Assembly: GCA_951802195.1 (NCBI GenBank)
Contig: OX637635.1
Location: forward strand, 620,001-684,000
DNA: 64,000 nucleotides
From: Tausonia pullulans
Lineage: Eukaryota; Basidiomycota; Tremellomycetes; Cystofilobasidiales; Mrakiaceae
Direction of reading: 5' to 3'
Shown here: positions 55,561 through 64,000 of the stretch, one piece after another
Layout of the letters: each line of letters starts with the position of its first letter
Position numbering within the stretch: position 1 is the first letter of the stretch
Notes under the pieces: generated by a model
What the model was told of the DNA's origin: nothing
What the model saw: only the letters and a program-made list of their open reading frames with translations
Databases searched by the model: none
Program-made: the position numbers and the translations under genes

Positions 55561-58500
55561 ATGGTCGCCCCTCCTTCTCGGCCCCTAGTGTTCTCGCAGT
55601 CGCTCTCGTCCCCGGCGCTTCACCTCCTCACGTCCCAGCCACCCCAGCGGTCCCCGGGTCCAGCATCCGCGACGGGCGCGTCGTTCGCCGCCTCCGCTGG
55701 CCAGTCTTCCGCCTTGCCCTCGCCAGCGACGACGCGTTCGTCGCCATCGTCGTCGACTGGCCTCTCAGCCCCCCTCCAGCCGGTCGACGGCGCAATCTCG
55801 CCCCGGAAAAAGTCGCCCCTCGCCCCCCTTGCTCCCCTGGTCGCTGGCGATCAGCAGGAGTCGAGGCAGCAGCAGTATGATGGACAAACTTCGACCTCGT
55901 TGACAGCGGCGGCGGATGATAAGTCATCCAACAAGGCGGCTGGCGAGCCGGCTCCCTACCCCTCCACTGAGGACGAGCGGGCGTCTTCTTCAGCCGCCGG
56001 CCAGCAGCAGCAGAAGCCCGGCGATTGGGGACAGCCCGAGGTCAGGCAGCAGGTCCACGGCAGTGTTCCGTCTTCTGAGCACCGCGGGACTCTCGAGAGC
56101 ATCGCAGGGCGGCGAGGCGACACGCCGGCCCTCTCCGTCGCTGGCTCTTTCTCGCAGGCGTCGACGACGAGCAGCAGCGACTACGACTCGTTCGGTGGCG
56201 AGCACCAGCTTCAACAGCACCAGCCGTCGTTTCTCTTTGGGCTCGACCCAGGCACGGGAGCGGTGGCGGAGCGAGATGGAGTCGCTTTCGCCGTTACACC
56301 CGGGCAGTGGGTTTCCGCCCCACCAACGATGCCGATACCGCCTGCCCAATCGAGCCCGACCTCGGAGACGTTCTTCGAGAGTTACCAGGCCAGCCGGTCC
56401 TCGCGGAACGGGTCTACGGTCAAGCGCGCTCCGCCCTCCGCGTCGCCCTTCACCGCTGCGCCTCTGCCGGACCGGGGGCGATCTGCGTCGTTCTCGTCCT
56501 ATGATCAGGCATCTGTGCCGATCCAACCTCCCCAGCCCGTCTACTACCAGTCCAACCAGCCGCCTCAATACTCCCATACCCTCCAGCCACTCCCTCACCC
56601 TCATCACACGCTCGAGCCCTATTCGGGCTACTACACCGGGCCGGATTACGCTCAACCCACTCAGTTTCAGCCTCTCCACCATGACTCGGAGGCGTACCCC
56701 TTGCACTCGGGCGCGGCTCCTCAGTACTTCCCTGCTCCGCTCGAGATGACCCCCTCGGCTCTTGGAGGCGCGGACCACAGCATCCCATCACACTTCCCCG
56801 GCACGGCCACCGGCGACGACGTTCGACCCGCCTCAGCGCCAGCTGCGGGACGAACCGCCTTCTTCGAAGCAGGAGAAGCGGCGTACCCGGACGCATCGGC
56901 AATCTCTCCCCCTCGCTCCCCAGGAGGGTCGTCGAGCAGCTCCTCCTCGTCAGCGTCCCCGACCCGCATATCGAACGATCCACTGCCGTCGGAGCCCAGC
57001 CCAGCGGTGTCCTACGAGTTACTCTCAGCGACCTACTCGACGCGCGTCCTTCCCTCCGAGTACGCGGCTCAGGTCCGGCTCGCCCGCGCGCAGGAACGGC
57101 CGGCGGCGAACAGATCGAAACGAAAGCTCACGGAGCAGGACAAACGGGACATTGTGCTGGCTCACCGGGCCAATCCCAAGCTTACGCAGCAGGAGAGCGC
57201 GACGAAATACGAGTGCGTCTTTGGGACTCTCACACCTCTCTGCAACCCTTCGACCTATTTGGCTGACTGACTTGCTTTTCTCGCCGCTTTCGCTTCTCAG
57301 ATGCGACCGCTCGACGATCTCCAAGATTCAGAAGGACGCTGACAAATGGCTCAACCCCAAGCCGAGGGCAACGCTCCCTCCTCGTGGACCCATCCTCATC
57401 CCTCGGCCGTTCCCGACAGGGCCGGTCCGCCCACCGGCCGTCTCGATGACCGCGCGGCCACCCCAGTCCAAGCCGAAGAAGACACAGCAGGAGCAGCAGC
57501 AATCAGGCCATCAAGATCATCAGCGGTCGGGGCAGTTCTCACGGAACGGCCCCGAGACTCGCCCCATCGGGAGATTCCCCGTCACGGAGCAGAAGGTCAA
57601 TGAATGGCTCGAGAACGAGTATCGCGCCGGGAGGGACGTCTCGGACCTCGATATTCGCGACACGGCTGTCATTCTGCACGAACAGTACCGTGAGGAAGAG
57701 GATAAGGACCTCCGAGCGAGTGCCAAGTGGCTTGCGTCGGTCAGTAGTGCCCCTCGCTGAGTTCGGGCCCCGTGGCTCGGCACTTGATACTGACTCTCAC
57801 CGCTTTATCCTCTATCAGTTCAAAGAGCGTCGCAGGCAGACTGGCACCTGGCTCACGAAGCCGGCCACCGACGTTGCCCCGGTCGTCAGCAGCGAGGACA
57901 CGGCGGACCCGACCCTCTACGATTACGGCAATGCCCATGCCGCCTCTTCGCCGTACGACCTCCCGCCGATCAACACGCAACAGCAGCTTCCACTTGCGCT
58001 GGGCCGATCCAACTCGCTCGCGGTCACGAGCCTTGACTACCGAACGCAGTCCTCGGTCTCGTCCTCGGCACCCTCGCCCCAGGGGTACTTCGCCCAGCTC
58101 CAGGCCGCCCCGCCTCTCGTATGCTCGTCATTCAGCTCGACAGGCAGTTCGTATGCCGTCTCGCCTGGGTACCTCACGCCGTCTTCGGCCGACGGAAGGT
58201 TGTCTCCGGGCTTCCACCACCCGTCGCTCGACCTCACTCCAACGAAACGCAAGCGCAACGATCCTGTCGGCGGCATGATGCGCGCCCGCTCCCACTCATC
58301 CTCGGCCATCGTCACCGCCGGATCCGCCGCTGCACCTAGCTCGTCGACGACCCTCTCGGGCCCATCTCGTCCGTCCAGCAGCCACAAGATGCGGCCCTCG
58401 CCGATGCACCGCGGGAACTCGTTCAACACTGTCTCGGAGCTAAACGCCACTGGCAGCGGAGCCCCCTCCCCTAGGCATGGCAAGCTCTCGCGGAGCTATA

Positions 58501-59342
58501 TGGCCAATTCAGCCAACACGTCGTCGCTCTCCCTCCCGCACCGCAAGTCGCTCGCCGGTGGTCCTGGCTTCGAGTCAACGCCCGTTATCTACACAAATTT
58601 CACTTACGGTCGGACGTCGTACGCCTCACCTAAGACATCGCCGACGGAGCTGGATAGCGTCTCTCCTCGGCCTAGCTCTGCTGGCGTCACGTACTCGCTG
58701 TCTATCCCTTCTCAGGAGGACGGCAGTTCCTGCAGCCCGATGGACGATTACGGTGAGACGGAGGAGCTCATCGCGTACGACGACGATGACGATGGCTACG
58801 TCGGCATGTCAGGCGTCTCGAGCGATGGCGTTTTCCGACCGCAGCTCGTCTCCCGAGGAAACGATACCTCGTCGGCGGTCGAGAACCACCTCGACGGGCT
58901 TCATATCTCGCAGCATCACCCGCATTCGATGCAGAACCCGCACCCGCACCTCCCCCAGCAGCATTCGGCGCCGTACTACTACGAAGCTCCGGATGAGGTA
59001 GTTGGCCTTCCGGCGTCTGGCATGCAGGACTCGTCCCTCGTTCATATGTACTACCCCGACCAGGATCCGGACCAGCACTCACAGTCGGAGGCGCCTCTAG
59101 CGTACTATGTTCACCCGGACGGCAACCAGCCACCCTCCAACTACACCATGATGGCCGAAGCGCACACATCCGCCTACTCCCGGGCTCCTCATCCGGGCTG
59201 GTTGTCAGCCGGCCCCACCGATCCGCCGGCTTACTATCAGCACCACCCCTCCAACTCACTCCAACAGGCGGCGCCGTCCCTCACGATATCGGACGCCGGC
59301 TCGACGACCAAGACGGACTCGGAGCAGAGAAACAGCGAATAA
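55561..59342 (+). CDS. CENP-B-type DNA-binding protein with two HTH domains, no transposase domain
   Basis: Three exons (55561-57212, 57301-57739, 57819-59342) give 1204 residues. The first ~510 residues are Ser/Pro/Gln-rich. Then comes a psq/Tc5-type helix-turn-helix: KRKLTEQDKRDIVLAHRANP, QQESATKYECDRSTISKIQK. After a Pro-rich linker follows the second CENP-B-type HTH: FPVTEQKVNEWLENEYRAG, LRASAKWLASFKERRRQ. This pair is the DNA-binding half of pogo/Tigger transposases and of domesticated derivatives such as CENP-B and fission yeast Abp1/Cbh. The remaining ~500 residues are low-complexity (Ser, Pro, His, Tyr, a DDDDD run) with a basic patch (TPTKRKRND); the catalytic DDE domain is absent. 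It is therefore a likely host-recruited DNA-binding regulator. The start is the first Met of the open frame and upstream exons cannot be excluded. Confidence 0.85.
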
Positions 59343-60145
59343 GGAAGCGCGTACCCGCCTCCGTCCTCTGAGAGCGGTAACTTCAACGCTGGAGGAGGAG
59401 CGGGAGGGGAGGATCACCCCCAGGGATTGCAATAGGAGGCGTTTGCAGCTGCGACGCCTTCGGCGTCTGCTAGCGTGAAGCAAGAGGAGGGGGAGATGTG
59501 TTGATGGTTTGCGGCTTTTTATTCTTCTCTCCTCTCCCGCTTTTTCCCTCTTCCCTCTTCCTTTATCTGTTTCTCTCGCCTGGATCGTCGCCCTTCTATC
59601 TTTATCATCTTTCTGTTACTCCTATCCTGTCGTACTGCTCCATCATTATCGTCACTTTGTTACTGCTGTCGTTCGCTCCCATCATCCTGTCCTCGTCCAA
59701 CACTCCTTTCCTCTCCTCTCTTTTTTCTAATCTATCTCCTGCTCCATGTCTCTTTTCTCGTTTCGCGTGCCAGCCCCCTCCATTGCCCTGGATGAATAAG
59801 TTGTTTGTCGTCCCGATTCCGCTCTTCTCAAATGCATGTGACTCGCTCGGGAGGAAGGTCGTGAATGCTGGGCAACGGCAATGTCGTCCAGCATCGTCGG
59901 GGCAGGTCTGGCCGCCATTCCCCAGCACTGAGTCAACTGATACGCATCAACGTAAATCATGGATCTAAAGAGAAAAATAAAAATAAAAACAGACTCGCTT
60001 GCGGTCGTGAAGGTTACATGACGGACGGCAGCCTCGCTCCGAACGTCATGCCCGCGCATCGTCCAGTCGGAGAAGGGGGAAGTCTCCGCCGCCTTCTACA
60101 ACCACCAACGACACTCACTTCGCCTCGCGCGACACACACGAAAGC
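59343..60145. other. Intergenic region between the CENP-B-type gene and DOM34
   Basis: About 800 bases. The first half is T- and CT-rich (59510-59770), consistent with a 3' UTR and terminator. The second half holds the promoter and leader of DOM34. An A-rich run occurs near 59968-59992. No gene was seen. Confidence 0.5.
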
Positions 60146-62363
60146 ATGAAGCTCATCAAAAAGGTCATCGAGAAGGACGGCTCGGTGAGTATTACTCGGT
60201 GTGGACCAGGTCAGGCCAGATGGAGGCTGATTATTACGTACGCGTTCCCCAAACCACAGGGCTACGTCAAGCTGAGACCGGAGGACGACGAGGACATGTG
60301 GCACATTTACAATCTCATATCTGTTGTGCGTAATTGCTGCGCATGTGGGTGCTTTGAGCTAGCCTGAGTGCTGACGACGACATCGTTCGATCTCTCTCGT
60401 TTACGCTTGCTTGACCGAGAGCAGGGCGACGAAGTTCGGGCACCTGCCGTCCGGTGAGTGGACTTAGACTAATTCTCTGAAGGCTCACGACAAACTTGCT
60501 GACCGCAGCGGTGTCGAATGCTCCTTTTCCTCTCGTTTCCCCTTTCAGACGCGTCCAGACTGTCTCGGCGACGGGTTCGACTGACTCTACGCGCGTCAAG
60601 ACGAACCTCACCATTGAGATCACCAAAGCAAGGCTTACCCTCCCCCCCTCTCTGCCAATCTGCAGGATCGCTGACTGTTTTAGCAACTGCCTGGACAGAC
60701 TGAATACTCCCCCTCCATCGCTCCTCCATCAACTTCTGCCACGCCGGGCTCTGGTCCGCCGGACCCGACGAGCACCCTCCACCTCTCGGGCCGGATCACG
60801 CGGGAGAACCAGCATGTTAAGATGGGGGCGTTCCACACGCTTGACCTTGAAGGTTGGTCGTCATCTTTAGAGCGATGTTCATCCCATGAAGCGTGTGGCT
60901 AATGAGTGTTCGCCACAGCCAACCGCGACTTTGATCTGTGGAAGAAGGACGGCTGGGATTCCGTATCCCTGGGCCGCATTGACGAAGCCACCGTCGAGGG
61001 TCGGGGGGCAGAGGTCGGCGCCGTCGTGTGCGGAGAGGGTGAGGTGGCTCATACCGTTCGGCATGTGGAGGAGATGCTGATGTGAGACGGTCCTCCAAGG
61101 CTCCGCTACCATATGCCTGCTCACAGAGCACATGACTGTCGTCCGTCAACGGATTGACGTACCCGTCCCGAGGAAGCGCAAGGGGGTGACAGGTGTCCAT
61201 GAGAAGGTGAGCTAGTCGCAGGTCAGAAACTGATGAGCACTGATGAACATTCTTGCACTTTCCCCCAGGCGATGGAGCGGTTCATGCAGACAGTCTACCA
61301 GGCTATCATCCGGCATCTTTCCTTTGCGACCCTCAAGGTCGTTGTTCTCGCTTCCCCTGGATTCACCAAGGACGCTGTGCGTTGCCTCTCGCCTTCGCTC
61401 GACTTTGTTAATAACCCTGAACCAGCCTCCCTCGCATAGCTATATGACTACATCTTCGCCGAGGCCGTCAAGTCGTCCAACAAACCCCTCCTCCAGGCGA
61501 GGAACAAGTTTGTCCGTGTCCACACTTCGACGAGCCACGTCCACGCCCTCACGGAGGCCTTGCGAGGGCCGGAGGTTTGTCCCTTTTCTCTTATCTCCAA
61601 ACTCAATCTGTGGCTGAACGCCTCCTTACTATCATAGATTTCAGCCATGCTCTCGGGGACCAAGTACGCTCGGGAAGGCATGATGCTAGACAAGTTCGGT
61701 TTCCCCCTTCCACCCTGTCGTCCCTCGCGCTTGCCGCCCTGATCGAAAGTCTTCCCTCATCCTCCCTCTCTCAGGTTCCACAAGATGCTCGGATCGGATG
61801 AACTTCGCGCCTGGTACGGACCCGACCACGTTGCGCTCGCCGTCGACCGAGGCGCCGTCGGGACGCTCATGATCAGTGACGAACTCTTCCGGTGAGTGAA
61901 CACTCCGCCAGTGGGTCTCTCTTTGTGGCAGTCCACTGACGCCGCCCGTCTTTCTTATGTAGGTCGGCGGATACTGAGAAGCGGAAACGATTCGTCTCGC
62001 TCGTGGACGAGGTACGGACGAAGGGCGGCGAGTCCCTCATCTTCTCAAGCATGCACGAGAGCGGAAAGCGTGAGTCCTTCGACTCATTGTGTAGTTTGGA
62101 ATGTAGTATGGAGGGAGCGCCGATGCTGATGGTTCGGCCCGACACGACCCCAGAGCTGAACCAGCTGACGGGTGTCTGTGCGATCCTCAACTTCCCGTTG
62201 GATATCGAGGTGGGTCCTTGGCATGTATGCCTTAGGAGAGTGAGCCGAGTTGACCAGCTGAGCGTGTTCACCTCAGGTCGTCGAGCAGGAGGAGCGTGAA
62301 GAGCAGGAGCGGCTCAAGGAGGAGGAAAAGGAGCGGCTTCACCTTGAGGCTGGAGGGGCGTGA
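60146..62363 (+). CDS. DOM34: Dom34/Pelota, no-go decay ribosome rescue factor
   Basis: Dom34 with Hbs1 splits stalled ribosomes in no-go and non-stop decay; it is related to eRF1 but lacks GGQ. The start is [13 protein letters not shown] joined to [20 protein letters not shown]. Further exons read [60 protein letters not shown] and [40 protein letters not shown] follows across a splice (the conserved PGFTKD loop of domain 2), then [39 protein letters not shown] and [15 protein letters not shown]. It ends in a Glu-rich helix ([17 protein letters not shown]). Length near 400 residues is normal. About twelve exons are present, with minor borders approximate. Confidence 0.92.
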
Positions 62364-62709
62364 TGAGATGTTCATTCATCCTCAAGTCCGCCATGAACGC
62401 CGTGATCTCAGAGCCGCTGGAGTTTGTCGGCGCGTGTATGGAAGCCTGCGAAGTCCGCAGAAGTCTGAGGAGTCCGCACGCCTGGTCTTGTCCCTCATCG
62501 CTCTCAGAGAGGATTGGTGTTGGAAGAAGAAAGCTCTGGAAGAGGCTTCGGCCATCGGGCCGCCTGACAGCCGAGCGACTGATGATCAGGTGGCGGAAGG
62601 TGGAGGACCGGCGAGAGAACTCCATAGAAAGTCGCGACGCGCGAGGCGAGGCCCGTCATCCGCGTGCCGCTTCTCCTCCGACCACCATCAATTCCACCCT
62701 TCCATCACC
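62364..62709. other. Short intergenic region between DOM34 and STI1
   Basis: Tandem genes are 346 bases apart, so the STI1 promoter lies within or just beyond the DOM34 3' UTR. No TATA box or separate gene was evident. An open frame crosses the region but has no conserved content. Confidence 0.5.
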
Positions 62710-64000
62710 ATGTCTGCTGTACGCAAACACAGGCTTGCTTCTCACTTCCTGTCTCGACAGGTCTCTGACATACATGTCGGCCTCACAGGAGGAATTCAAA
62801 GCCGCCGGAAACAAGGCCTTCGCCGCCAAGGACTACGACTCGGCCATCGAGCAGTTCACCAAGGTGCGACTGGCTCTGCACTCGTGCCGCCTCTTGAACC
62901 ATAGGAAGTGGAAAGAGAGACTCTGATGCTGACCGGGGTGTCTGTCTTCCTTGCTCGTGACAGGCCATTGCCCTTGACCCGTCAAACCATGTCCTCTTCT
63001 CCAACCGATCTGCCGCTTACGGAGGCAAGCGCGACTACGTCAAGGCTCTCGAGGACGCGGAGGAGGTGCGTCTCGTGCTGTGATTTGGACTGTAGACGAA
63101 GTGTTGGCAAGAAGCTGACGGACCATTGTGTGCTCACCATTGTCTTAACTCCAGACGATCAAGCTCAACCCGTCCTTCTCCAAGGGCTTCATGCGCAAGG
63201 GCTCTGCCCTCCACGGCCAGCGTGACTACGAGGCCTCCATCGCCGCTTACAAGGCTGGTCTCGAAGTCGAGCCTGAGAGTGCGCTTCTGAAGAAGGGTCT
63301 CGCCGAGGTCGAGAAGGCCGCAGAGAAGGACGACATTGGAGGAGCCGGTGACGGCATCGGCAAGCTCTTCAAGGACCCCAACGTGAGTTCCCAAGCCGAG
63401 GGAAACTCTTGCTCTGTAAAAGTCGCTGACATTGTGCCCTCCCTGCTGATGCCCGAACCAGATGTTCGGCAAGGTGAGCAGACGACGTGGGATGCGATAC
63501 GCGCGCATGTGCCTCTCTTCCTCTGAATTCTGACGTGTTCCCTCTTTCCCTGCACATACGACAGCTCGCCGCCAACCCCAAGACGGCCAGCCTCCTCTCC
63601 GACCCTGCCTTCAGCCAGAAGCTCCGTCAGATGGCCGAGAACCCCCAGCTTGCTGCCTCGGCCCTCTCGGACCCTCGCATGTCCGTTGGGCCGCTCGTTT
63701 TGACATCTGCATGGTTAAGCTGATCACGATTCTCCTTCTGCCTGCCTTCAGGATTCAGGTTATGGGCGTCCTTATGGGCATCGACCTCAACGCCTTCGAG
63801 CGCCCTGAGGGAGCCGGCTTCGACCCCTCTAACCCTGATGCGTCTGCCCCTCCTCCTGCCGCCTCCTCCACCCCCGCCGCTTCCTCTTCCGCCCCTCCCC
63901 CTCCCACTGCCTCAACGTCTAAGCCCGCCCCCGCTACCAAGGTGCCCGAGCCTAAGGAGGAGGAGGCCGAGCCGATGGAGGTCGACGATGACGCCTCGCA
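62710..64000 (+). CDS. STI1: STI1/HOP Hsp70-Hsp90 organising co-chaperone (5' part)
   Basis: STI1 bridges Hsp70 and Hsp90 in the cytosol through TPR domains. The chosen ATG (CACCATGTC, 62710) is in a 9-base coding first exon, MSA, spliced at 62719-62788 to [20 protein letters not shown]. This recreates the usual N-terminus. A Met at 62774 (MSASQEEF) is the unspliced alternative. TPR1 follows: [60 protein letters not shown] 12-base microexon (63462-63473) encodes MFGK. Then the DP1 region appears: [55 protein letters not shown] Pro/Ala/Ser linker runs to the window end; TPR2A, TPR2B and DP2 are beyond it. Confidence 0.93.

Noticed and set aside
55916-56778. Long plus- and minus-strand ORFs within the CENP-B-type gene
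   Set aside because: They are Arg/Ser-rich frame shadows of the low-complexity first exon; the HTH frame is the coding one.
21834-62363. Possible functional cluster of tRNA and translation genes (TRM6, TRM44, DOM34)
   Set aside because: They are scattered over 40 kb among unrelated genes, and fungal housekeeping genes are not normally clustered, so this is likely coincidence.

Overview
This window is nuclear DNA from an intron-rich, GC-rich fungus, very probably a basidiomycete. Genes are split by many short GT-AG introns (about 50-110 bases), coding regions are rich in GC-ending codons, and both strands are densely used. The gene set is eukaryotic: ORC4, Syp1-type muniscin, TRM6/GCD10, TRM44, SUB1/PC4, Dom34/Pelota, STI1/HOP and a creC/WDR20-type WD40 protein. 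Protein style and intron density suggest a Pucciniomycotina yeast of the Microbotryomycetes type; that placement is inference. No rRNA, tRNA, CRISPR array or intact mobile element was recognised. A 200-base N gap lies at 36742-36941.

Layout. 1-6.2 kb: the 3' end of one secreted phospholipase B gene, a complete tandem paralogue, and a convergent gene for a secreted CREG-like protein. 6.6-15.1 kb: ORC4, a convergent phytanoyl-CoA dioxygenase-like gene, and a divergent F-BAR/mu-homology endocytic adaptor gene. 15.5-20.3 kb: one gene for a largely disordered 1390-residue protein of unknown function. 21.8-24.0 kb: TRM6. 25.0-36.4 kb: two related secreted polysaccharide deacetylase genes flanking a seven-helix receptor-like gene and an F-box gene. 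36.9-44.2 kb: four minus-strand genes (creC-like WD40 protein cut by the gap, two membrane proteins, SUB1). 44.2-46.4 kb: a confusing stretch with coding-like fragments on both strands. 46.4-51.8 kb: an RGG-box protein divergent from TRM44, then a small two-exon gene. 51.8-55.5 kb: essentially empty. 55.6-64 kb: a CENP-B-type double helix-turn-helix regulator, Dom34 and the 5' part of STI1.

Most genes are independent housekeeping or surface functions and no metabolic cluster is evident. Secreted or surface products are frequent (two phospholipases, two deacetylases, the CREG-like protein, the receptor and a type I membrane protein). I saw no convincing new multigene system. The best leads are the domesticated-transposase-like regulator, the long AT-hook-bearing tail on ORC4, the anchored/unanchored phospholipase pair, the uncharacterised 1390-residue protein, and several stop-free introns whose length is a multiple of three.
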